A stretch of 64,000 bases of DNA, taken from NCBI GenBank assembly GCA_001051155.2, contig JYIP02000008.1, positions 1,054,001-1,118,000 of the forward strand, given 5' to 3'. Under the pieces are notes generated by a model, which was not told the DNA's origin, did not search any database, and saw nothing but the letters and a program-made list of their open reading frames with translations. The first letter of the stretch is position 1. The number at the start of each line of letters is the position of its first letter. A program made the position numbers and the translations under genes. Positions 55,913 to 64,000 of this stretch are shown here, piece after piece. Source of the stretch: Chrysoporthe austroafricana (taxonomy: Eukaryota; Ascomycota; Sordariomycetes; Diaporthales; Cryphonectriaceae).

Positions 55913-56941
55913 GCACGCGAGCTCACAAGCAGAGTCTCGTTGTGTCCAGGCACACGGGTTCGTCCAGATCGAATCCGGGCTTCTGCAGGAGGCCATTAGA
56001 CAGACTCTGGACAGCAGTGGCTTTGGAGCTACAATGCAAATCGTGCCTGGCAGTGCATGCAGCGTTGGGTCAGTCCCGCTGGTGCTGGGCATGGACGGGT
56101 CAGCCGGTAATTGCTGGTCTCGCAGATGACTCGGGGTCCCCTAGCAGGGCGTGGAATCTGGTGGACCGCCATGGAAACAAAAGTCCCAACGGCAGCTGGT
56201 TAGGTAGCAAGTAGCGGCAGGGCAAGCAGGGCCTTGTAGCCTGGGGCCTCATGGACCAAAATGTTACGGTGATGGGCACTTTCTGGTTTCACCAGGTCTC
56301 GACGTCCACCTAGCCCGACAGCGTAGAAGTTGTGTTACGTACCTGTGTAAAGCCTGACTGCTTAGTACGGTGGTTTCCACGGTACAGCTTCCATGGTACA
56401 GCACTGGCTGTCGAATCTGTTGGGTTTTGAGGGTCCCTCACGGCCCCGCAGAGAACACGCCAGTGGAGGCCCTGCCTTTCCGAGACCCCTGTTCTCAGAA
56501 GCCTGGCGCTGTACTATGGTACGGTACTGGCAGTGACTGGGTACCTAGGCGTGCCAGGACCGCTGTCGCCAGGGTCGCAGTAACTGCAGCCGAGCCCTCT
56601 GCGCTTATCAGCTAGCTACCACGGTAATAACTCAACACCCTGCGCCATCTGCATGGGCAACTCGTTCTACCCGACTCCTCCAGATCCCCCGCCGCGCCGA
56701 GATCAGATGCTTGGTATCGCCAGCGTTTTTGGTCTCCTGTCCTTCCCTCCTTTGATCTCCTACAACCTGGCTCTGGTCTCCTAAAGCCTCGCCGGCTCAA
56801 GAGACTTCCCACCGCCTTTCACCTTGAGCGCTACTGCTACCCCGCCGACAGCCTGACCTGCGCCCACGTTTGCCGGGCTCACGACGTCACCAATACCCCG
56901 ACCTCACGCAACCGGCGACCGCGACCCCAACACCGGCAGAC
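55913..56941. other. Intergenic: THG1 3' flank and DSK2 promoter
   Basis: About 1 kb with several GGTAC/CATGGTAC/ACGGTAC words around 56370-56550 and a pyrimidine-rich leader before DSK2. No gene is supported. Confidence 0.5.
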
Positions 56942-58302
56942 ATGGCAGACAGCACAGAGGGAGCTGGCGATGCCCAGATCTCCTTCAAGGTCAAGGCCTC
57001 GGGCGACAAGAACCACAACATCACCATGGCCGAGTCCGCCACCGTCCTGGACCTCAAGAACAAGCTCGCCACGGGTGAATTCGAGGACATCCCCGTCGAG
57101 CGCCAGCGACTCATCTACTCTGGACGGGTTATGAAGAATGAGGACACCTTGGCCTCCTACAAGGTGAAGCCTGGAAACACCATCCACCTCGTCAAGAGCG
57201 CCGCCAGCAACCCCACGCCTGCCCCCAGCAGCGCCGCGTCGCAACCGGTCCCCCAGGCCATCCCCAACAATATGGCAGCTGGCACCTCTGCGGACAATAT
57301 CTTGGCCGGCCTGACCGGTGCTCGCTTCGCTGGCCATGCCAACCTACCCAGCGCCAACCTCTTCGGTGCTGATGGAGGCGTAAGTTCTGTTCCCTCGGGG
57401 GCTGTGTGTCCTGTGCATCTCTTTGGTCCTCGTACTGACAGCTTACTTGCTTCCAGATGGGCGCTCCACCGAGCGAGGAACAGATGGCCGACATGCTGTC
57501 CAACCCAAACATCGCCCAGGCTATGAACGAGGCCCTCAACAACCCCCAGATGGTCGACCTCATGATCCAATCAAACCCCATGCTCCGCAACAACCCCCAG
57601 GCCCGCCAGATAATCCAGTCTCCCATGTTCCGCCAGATGCTCACCAATCCGGAACTGCTCCGGCAGGCTGCTCAGATGCGCCGAGCTATGGGCGGCGGCG
57701 GCGGTGCGGAGGCCTTCCCAGCACCGGGCGCGACCGACACAACTCCCGCCGGTGCCCCAGCCGCAGGTGCTGACAGGGCAAACAATGCACAAAATCAGCA
57801 AAACCCATTCGGCTTCCCAGGGTTCGGCATGTTCGGTGTCCCACCCGCAACGGGCGGAGGCGCGGGTGACAACCCTTTTCTGGCTCTCATGAACCCCTTC
57901 GGCGTGCCGCCCGCAGCTCAGCCGGCGGCCGGCCAGACACCCTCGGGCGACAATGCCGCTCAGCGCGACGCGTCTGCGACCACAAACACGACTCCTGCCG
58001 GCCAGACTGGCGGTAACAACGCCGCGGCGAACCCCTTTGGTGGTCTCTTTGGCATGCCGCAGGGCGGAGCGAGCAATCCATTTGGCCTCACACCCGAGAT
58101 GATGCAACAATTCATGCAGATGATGGGAGGAGGTGGCGGCGTGGATGCCCCTGCGGACAACCGGCCACCTGAGGAGCGCTATGCCGACCAGCTCCGCCAG
58201 CTGAATGAAATGGGATTCTACGACTTCGACCAGAACGTGGCTGCTTTGAGGCGTAGTGGTGGCAATGTGCAGGGCGCTGTCAACTTCCTCCTGGGAGGCT
58301 GA
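56942..58302 (+). CDS. DSK2: Ubiquilin-family proteasome shuttle Dsk2, 2 exons
   Basis: Exons 56942-57379 and 57457-58302 (77-bp intron) give 427 residues. An N-terminal ubiquitin-like domain (about 12-86: ISFKVKASGDKNHNITM, KNKLATGEFEDIPVERQRLI, GRVMKNEDTL, GNTIHLV) is followed by STI1-type segments (NPNIAQAMNEALNNPQM; NPMLRNNPQARQII; NPELLRQ) and a long Gly/Pro/Ala/Asn low-complexity linker with NPFG words. The C-terminal UBA domain is YADQLRQLNEMGFYDF ending VNFLLGG. Dsk2 binds ubiquitylated clients through UBA and the proteasome through UBL, in cytosol and nucleus. The intron falls between the UBL and STI1 parts. Confidence 0.96.
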
Positions 58303-58976
58303 GATTGCGTAGAGACAGAACAAGATTCAGCTCGGAATGTACTACTTAGATACGACACTGCTCAAAGCGCATCATTTAGGGCAGCATGACACTCTCGATT
58401 CCTAGCTCTCTGAGCAGAGCACACCGGCACATTTGAACCCAGCAGCAGCATGATGGACCTTGAAGACAGCTCTTGAAGAACATTATGGGCAAATGTATAA
58501 CCCAATCTTGGTGGGTTAGGAGCGGGAGACAGGTGCCTGGGAGGTGATGGCTGAAGAGGGAGACAGAGGATAGGATAGATTGGGCCGGAAGCCACGGGCA
58601 CCGGACTAGGGGGCACATCCTTAATAGCACAGTAGTCCAGAATTCCCAATACCCAATGTCCAAGAACAGATGGCGGCCTGATCATCATATCGTTGCGTGG
58701 CTCGTTCTCCCGCTGAGCTGCTGATGAGGACAGCTGACTAAGCCAGCCGACGACCATCCATAGATTATCCATAGTCTATGAGTGTGAACGACCCGCTGGT
58801 TCTGCATTCCAATACTCTGGGCGATCCAGAACAGAATCCAACCACATTGTGCGAATATCAACTGTCAACGCAATACGAGTAGAACGAGAGCAATTTGAGA
58901 ACCAGTTATTGTTGCGGTGACTGTCATGAGATGATATGCGTCCATTTCTCATGATAATCATGAGCAAGTCGGCAAG
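58303..58976. other. Intergenic: DSK2 3' flank and NPR2 promoter
   Basis: About 670 bp without a supported gene. The end holds a 10-codon upstream frame (58951-58980) that overlaps the NPR2 start. Confidence 0.5.
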
Positions 58977-58980
58977 ATGA
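58951..58980 (+). promoter_or_regulatory. Candidate uORF overlapping the NPR2 start (ATGA)
   Basis: ATG at 58951, nine codons, with TGA at 58978-58980 sharing the ATGA of the NPR2 start at 58977. If the mRNA leader includes 58951, ribosomes would finish the uORF exactly on the main start. Transcript start not known. Confidence 0.35.
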
Positions 58981-60576
58981 TACAGGGCATATTCTACGCC
59001 AGATTCTTCCCCCAGGAAGGTGAGCTATAATACCACTCACTGCTTTGCAGTGCCCTCAGTGTCCTTTCTCAACACGGAGGCGCTCCGTCTCTCACCCCTT
59101 CTCCCTTACAGAGACTAATCTCATCGCCAGGCACCAAGATCGTAGCCCAGTCGCCCCCCGGCTGCATCGTGCCCCTGGACCCCGCCTCGCAGAGGAAGCC
59201 CTGCCTCTTTGACTTCGACGTGCTGCAGGAGTACATCATCCCGCGCAAGGGCTTCTTCAACCGCTACATCGCGGTCACCGACCCGGACTCCAAGTACTCG
59301 ATCCTCGGGTTCCCCGTCGCCATCGCCCACCCGAAGTACTACCGGAACGAGTTCATCTTCAACTTCGGCCTGGTCGTCGAGGCGGAAGATGGGGACCAGA
59401 TTCACTACGAGCGCGTGGTGAGGCGCCTCGCGGTGACGTTTGCCGAGATGGAGAAGCAGAATGAGTACCTGAGCCGGGATGGGGAGGGCGCCGGTGAGGG
59501 GGCCAGGAGGCCGATCGAGAGCCTGCTGGAGATTATCAAGGAGGATCTGAATAATTATGGAGAGTGCATGATACCTGTCGGTGAGTTCTATCATCTCCTC
59601 CCCCGGCCTCTCTCCCAGACAGATCCCCACCGCCATCCCCTCTCCTTCTACGTGCAAGACTGACATTCTCACAGACGACGCAAACACGATCAACATGAAA
59701 CTCTTCCCGCACCACCGCACGCCCCCGGAAGTCAAGGGGTGGCACGTCCCCGTGGCCAAGATGAAGTTCGCCGACGTCGTCGACCCGACCTGGGACCTGA
59801 CGCTCCAGAAAGTCATCCGGCACATCGACGGCGTCAACGACGTGCGGCGCATCGCCTTCGCCGCGGACGTCTCCCTGGACCTGACGAAGCTCGCGCTGCG
59901 CCACCTGCTGTACTACGACACCATCCTGCTGCTAGACATGTTCTTCTTCGGGTCGTGCTACGCCCCGCGCCCCGGGATCCACGAGTTCGTCGCGAACGTG
60001 GGCAGCGACGGGTACTACACGACGGGCGCGGCCGCCGGCGCCGACGAGGACGGCGCTGGGGCCCCCGGGGCGTCGGGTTCCGGCGGTGGTGGTGGCAGTG
60101 GTGGTGGGGGCGGCTCGGGAGGGCGCAGCCCCGGGATCGTCGACGAGTGTGCCAACTATGTGTGCATCATGTCCTCCGGGCAGCGCGTGAGCAACTACCA
60201 GCTCGTCAAGCTCATGGCGACCTTCTGTGTCGGGCGCACGGTGGCCGAGTGGCTACGGCTGCACATGGACGCGGGTTTCGACGTCCTGCGGTACGTGGAT
60301 GTGCGGCGTCTTGTGCAGTTCGGGGTCATCAAGGGGCTGCTGTACCGGGTTCACAAGTACGTCGTCAGCAAGCAGTACCTGGCCTCGTTGGTGACGGGGC
60401 AGAGCAGGCCGGTGGAGACTACCAGGAGCGGCAGTGATCCGCTGCAGAAGTACATGGACGGGATGCATACTTTTGATCAGATAATCACGGAGACGAGCAT
60501 GACGGATGGGGAGATCATGGAGAGGTTGAAGAGCTTTCCTGCACCGACGTATGATTTGACGGTGCTATATCGGTGA
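58977..60576 (+). CDS. NPR2: Nitrogen permease regulator 2 (SEACIT/GATOR1 subunit), 3 exons
   Basis: Exons 58977-59019, 59131-59580 and 59675-60576 give 464 residues. The start MIQGIFYARFFPQEGTKI, then FDFDVLQEYIIPRKGF and YSILGFPVAIAHPKYYRNEF, is the hallmark of the Npr2/NPRL2 longin-like domain. FNFGLVVE and the PIESLLEIIKEDLNNYGEC helix follow. The C-terminal half is helical and winged-helix-like (QRVSNYQLVKLMATFCVG; GVIKGLLYRVHKY). A Gly/Ser-rich insertion (about 60050-60130) interrupts the region after FGSCYAPRPG. Npr2-Npr3-Iml1 is the GAP complex that restrains TORC1 at the vacuole on nitrogen limitation. A strong donor GTGAGT overlaps the stop (60573) and an acceptor at 60694-60695 would give an alternative 20-residue tail ending at 60756. 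The TGA at 60574 is preferred. Confidence 0.93.
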
Positions 60577-60845
60577 GTGAGGTGAACAAAGGCTGGGATA
60601 TAGATGAGTTTAACTGTCTGAACTGTGCAGTCTACGCTGGCTGGTACACAGTCTGTTGCTTTTTTTCTTTTTTTTTCTTTTTTCCTATTGTACAGAGATG
60701 CGAATCCAAAGTGCGCAAGCCTTGCACATCATATGGCAACCAGCCCTTCCTCCTAGCTGCCTTTCCATCTCATGCAAATGTGATTCGGCTCGCCAAGTCT
60801 GTCGGCATCTACAGACCACCACCCAGCAGCACGCAGTCGTCCGCT

Positions 60846-62835
60846 TCAGAACGGCAACTTGTGCATATCCTTGATCAGGTCCTCTTTTTCGTATCCAGCT
60901 AACTCCGTCCGGACATTTCTACGAGTGACAGCCTGAGTTGGGGCGGGCAGGTCCGCTACATCAACCTTGTCCTTGTTGGCAATCACGCCTCCATCGGCCT
61001 CCTTCTTCTGCCTCGCCACGTCCACCATCTCCCGCATCTTCTTCATGGCCTTGCGGAACGCGCCGGTGTAGGGCTGACCTGGGTACTCTTGCCCGCTCTC
61101 AGCCCACACATCGTCATCGATGAACTCGATGCACCGAAGGTTGTGCTTGCCCTTGCGGAGCAGCAGAATCTTGCCATCGATCAAGAACCTTTTGTTGTTC
61201 TCAGGGTCCCACGACTTGACGGGCGTGAACATGAGCTGTTCGGGGATCATCCCCTTGTTCTCGGGGGCTTTCTGGCCGGGAGACCCGCCTATGTAGATCC
61301 CGCCGGCTTTGATGCTGCGATCGGCGTCCGAGACGCTGGTTGCCAGGCCAGCGGCAAAGACGATGCGCGCAAGAGACTTCTCGATAATGTGGAAGGGGAG
61401 CTGCTGGTCTATCCGCGGCCGATTGTCAACCGTTGTGGGTTGGCCTTTCACAGCCATGTATTGGTCCGCGGACTGTTCCACCTTCGTGGTAGGGATGTTG
61501 ATTGTACCAGTCTTGCCCCCGTATCTTGAGCGATGCTCTAATTGTGTCCGCGTGGCAACCTCAGTGCCGTGGACGAGGGCAGTCACCTCGTATGCCAGGA
61601 GATGCTGCGCGACTCGCTTCGGCGGGTCTGCCTTGTGCTCCTCCATGACCTTGGCGATCTGGCCCAGGGAATGAAAAGTGAGGAGTTTCAATAGCCGTTC
61701 GACATCGTCGTCGGGTCTTCTCACCAGATAGCCATACATGTCGAAGGGGCTAGTCTGGAAGGGATCAAGCCACACAGCATTTCCCGCGCTCTTCCCGAAC
61801 TTATTGCCAGCTGCGTCTGTGAGAAGCGGTACCGTGAAGCCGAGTGGCTGATCGAAATCCCCACTAGGTAGCTTATCAGCCGGGTTGGGTTCATTCTCAA
61901 TGCAGTGTTTGACGGATTGAGCCCCGGTGAGGATGTTGCCGTATTGGTCGGAGCCTCCAATCTGCATCTGGACACCACGCTGCTTGAAGAGCTCATACCA
62001 GTCCCAGGCCTGCATCAGAGGATATGAGAATTCGGCAAAGGACATACCAGAGCCGTCATCAATCCTCTTCTTGACGTTGTCGCGTCCAAGCATTGGGCCA
62101 ATTCTCACTTGAGACCCCAACCGCTTTAGAACATCTAGCATGGGGAGTTTGTTCCACCACGCGTTGTTGTTGATGATACCCCTCCTCCAGACCCATTCCC
62201 TTTGAAAGCCAAATCTCCGACCGTTCTCTTCGACATGCGCCCACAGCGCTTTCAGTTGGTAGTGTATTCCGGCGAGGTTCTGTACTAGTTGTGCGGCCGC
62301 CATTTGCGGGCGGGAGTCAGTCCTGCCCGTCGGGTCGCCGATCTTTGCCGTTGAGCCCCCGATAAGTGTGAAGGCGCCATAGCCATGTAGGTACATCCAG
62401 AATACCGGCATGAACGCCACCAAATGGCCGAGATGGAGGGAGGAGGCAGTAGGGTCGACACCGCAGTAGACACCTATGCGTTTTCTCCTCATGGTTTCCT
62501 TGATATGCTGGCGAGTCCTACAAGGTGATCACTTGTCAGAGCCTGTTCCTAAGCCGCTCGGACCATGAGCAGACCCAGCTTACCTACCCCACGACATCTT
62601 TGATAAAACCTCGCTCGACAAATTCGTCGAAGATATGCGATCTCTTTCCCTGCGCGATCTCCTCTGCCACATCCCTCCAGTCCGCATCAGCCGCCGCCAT
62701 CTTGGCTAGGTATTTCGTGCCGATCCATCTCCGCTGAGGGTAGATCGAGGTCACCGTTCTGGACTGTAGACAGTCCCGACACACGAGGGCGGCGCGTGCG
62801 GGAAGACACCTGTACAAGGAACTCGTCGGTGCCAT
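60846..62835 (-). CDS. MSY1: Mitochondrial tyrosyl-tRNA synthetase (CYT-18 type), 2 exons
   Basis: Complement exons 62835-62588 and 62517-60846 (70-bp intron, CTGAC branch-like site) give 639 residues. Residues 1-45 are Arg-rich and hydrophobic, a likely mitochondrial presequence. A helical N-terminal extension (DVAEEIAQGKRSHIFDEFVERG) precedes the class I core: YCGVDPTASSLHLGH with the HLGH signature at 111-114, GGSTAKIGDPTGR, GGSDQYGNILTG and the KFGKS signature. A C-terminal S4-like RNA-binding part follows, with ILLLRKGKHN and GGIYIGG. Its length and N-terminal extension match the Pezizomycotina CYT-18 family, which charges mitochondrial tRNA(Tyr) and, in Neurospora, is a group I intron splicing factor. 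The splicing role here is inference. It is convergent with NPR2 (269-bp gap) and divergent from SDH4. Confidence 0.95.
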
Positions 62836-63265
62836 GTTGGGCAGCTCCTGTAGGTGCTTGAAGCGCCGTGTGGGCTAGCCGGCGACTGATCTGTTCAGCA
62901 CATTGGTGTGTGCACTGCAGTGGGTTGATGACACTGAAACATCACAGCACAGTGTTCTCAATAATGAAGACCTCACGAAAATTTGGAGCCGGGGTACCTG
63001 GTGCCAGGGTCGCTTATCGACAAGCAGCTGCGGCAGGCACTGGCCAGTCTCAGCACCGCGCGAATCCTAGTCTTGCTTCCTCATCAACAGCAACCAATCA
63101 CAGGGCTTCCGATTCTGCTTGCAGCCCTCGGCAACTTGTCGGCTAAAGCATTAACCAGCATCATCATCGACGACAACCTCAGTTGTGCCCTGGGAACACA
63201 GAAGAGCCGAGAACACCTAACCCCCCCAGCCACTTCCGTCCCAGTTGGCTTCCACAACTCTCAAG
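62836..63265. promoter_or_regulatory. Bidirectional promoter MSY1 / SDH4
   Basis: A 430-bp spacer between two divergent ATGs, both for mitochondrial proteins. An inverted CAACAGCAACCAATCACAGG region near 63088 contains CCAAT, the HAP-complex box typical of respiratory gene promoters. Confidence 0.5.
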
Positions 63266-63904
63266 ATGGCGTCGGCTGTTCGCTCGTCCCTGCTGCGGCA
63301 GACGGCTGCCCTCGCAGCGCCCGCGTCGCGCCCCGCGACCCGGGCTAGCCCGTTGCTCTCCTCGATCGCCCGCAACCAGCTCCTCAGGCCGACCTTCAAG
63401 CCCAGCATCACCCAGATCACAGCCTTCCACGCCACCAGCCGGCGAGATCTGCTGCCTCCTGGCCCACGTACGTTCCCCTTGTGTCGACGCTCGCCCTCCC
63501 GTCTGCCCGCAGGCCGCTGACAATACTCCACAGAGGTGATCAAAGGCACTGTCAACGACCCCGCCCCCGTGCCCGCCCCCTCGTCCTCCCACGGCCGCTA
63601 CCACTGGACCTTCGAGCGCGGCATGGCCGCCGCCCTGGTGCCGCTCAGCATCGCCCCCTTCGCATCCGGCTCGCTGAACCCGACCCTCGACGCTATCCTG
63701 GTCGGAACGCTGCTCGTGCACTCCCACCTCGGCCTGCAGGCCATCATCATCGACTACGTGCCCACTTGGGGCTACCCTATGTTGAGGAAGTTCTGCATGT
63801 GGGCGTTGAACGCGGCGACGATCTTGGTCGGAATTGGGCTGTACGAGTTTGAGACGACGGATGTAGGTCTGGTCGAGGCGACCAAGAGGCTTTGGAAGGC
63901 ATGA
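63266..63904 (+). CDS. SDH4: Succinate dehydrogenase membrane anchor subunit (CybS/Sdh4), 2 exons
   Basis: Exons 63266-63467 and 63534-63904 (66-bp intron) give 190 residues. The N-terminus (SAVRSSLLRQTAALAAPASRP) is a classic mitochondrial presequence and FHATSRRDLLPPGP looks like the cleavage region. The mature part has HWTFERGMAAALVPLSI and three membrane helices: 1 near ALVPLSIAPFASGS, 2 in LDAILVGTLLVHSHLGLQAI with the haem-ligand-type His, 3 in FCMWALNAATILVGIGLYEF. The IIDYV segment carries the Asp-Tyr pair of the ubiquinone site. It anchors complex II in the inner mitochondrial membrane and links the TCA cycle to the respiratory chain. Confidence 0.95.
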
Positions 63905-64000
63905 ACGGGGGCGATTGATAGGGTGCGGTTATGCGCGTATGGTAACTGAGGCAATGCCGATGCGTCAACGCAGATAGACGAGGCGGAATGGATGCATGTG

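Overview
The window looks like nuclear DNA of a filamentous ascomycete (Pezizomycotina, probably Sordariomycetes). The basis is many short GT-AG introns (about 57 to 410 bp), compact housekeeping genes, a degenerate RNA polymerase II C-terminal domain, a CYT-18-type mitochondrial tyrosyl-tRNA synthetase and a fungal secondary-metabolism gene group at the left edge. The species cannot be named from the sequence. Two N positions and very long homopolymers show that it is draft assembly.

Layout. (1) 1-8.3 kb is the right flank of a secondary-metabolite cluster: a 5'-truncated NRPS-like A-T-TE enzyme, a SAM-dependent O-methyltransferase, a cytochrome P450 and a convergent NmrA-like NAD(P)-binding protein. 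(2) 9.9-17.4 kb holds core genes: CKS1 (minus), a divergent RSC4-like tandem-bromodomain gene, and the ribosome-associated Hsp70 SSB1. (3) 19.4-24.8 kb holds three same-strand, diverged paralogues of an unnamed F-box/2EXR-like family that share a WCx[FY]H motif. (4) 24.8-46.4 kb is gene-poor. Its left part has relics of an F-box-like gene. It continues as a GC-rich, microsatellite-rich desert containing a clear pseudogene of an MDR-type zinc-binding (enoyl reductase-like) oxidoreductase at 37.9-38.7 kb and one intact small gene (85 aa) at 43.1 kb. (5) 46.4-63.9 kb is dense housekeeping: RPB1 (minus), SWD1 (minus) divergent from THG1 (plus), DSK2 (plus), NPR2 (plus) convergent with MSY1/cyt-18 (minus), and MSY1 divergent from SDH4 (plus).

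How the genes work together. The left-edge enzymes plausibly cooperate: adenylation, thiolation and release by the NRPS-like enzyme, then O-methylation and oxidation; the NmrA-like protein is a reductase or redox sensor. The right half serves transcription (RPB1), H3K4 methylation (SWD1/COMPASS), chromatin remodelling (RSC4), cell cycle (CKS1), nascent-chain folding (SSB1), proteasome delivery (DSK2), TORC1 nitrogen sensing (NPR2), tRNA maturation and charging (THG1, MSY1) and respiration (SDH4). No tRNA, rRNA, CRISPR or intact transposon was recognised. Exon boundaries were set by hand from splice consensus, frame and family conservation. Every spliced gene given below has a total length divisible by three.
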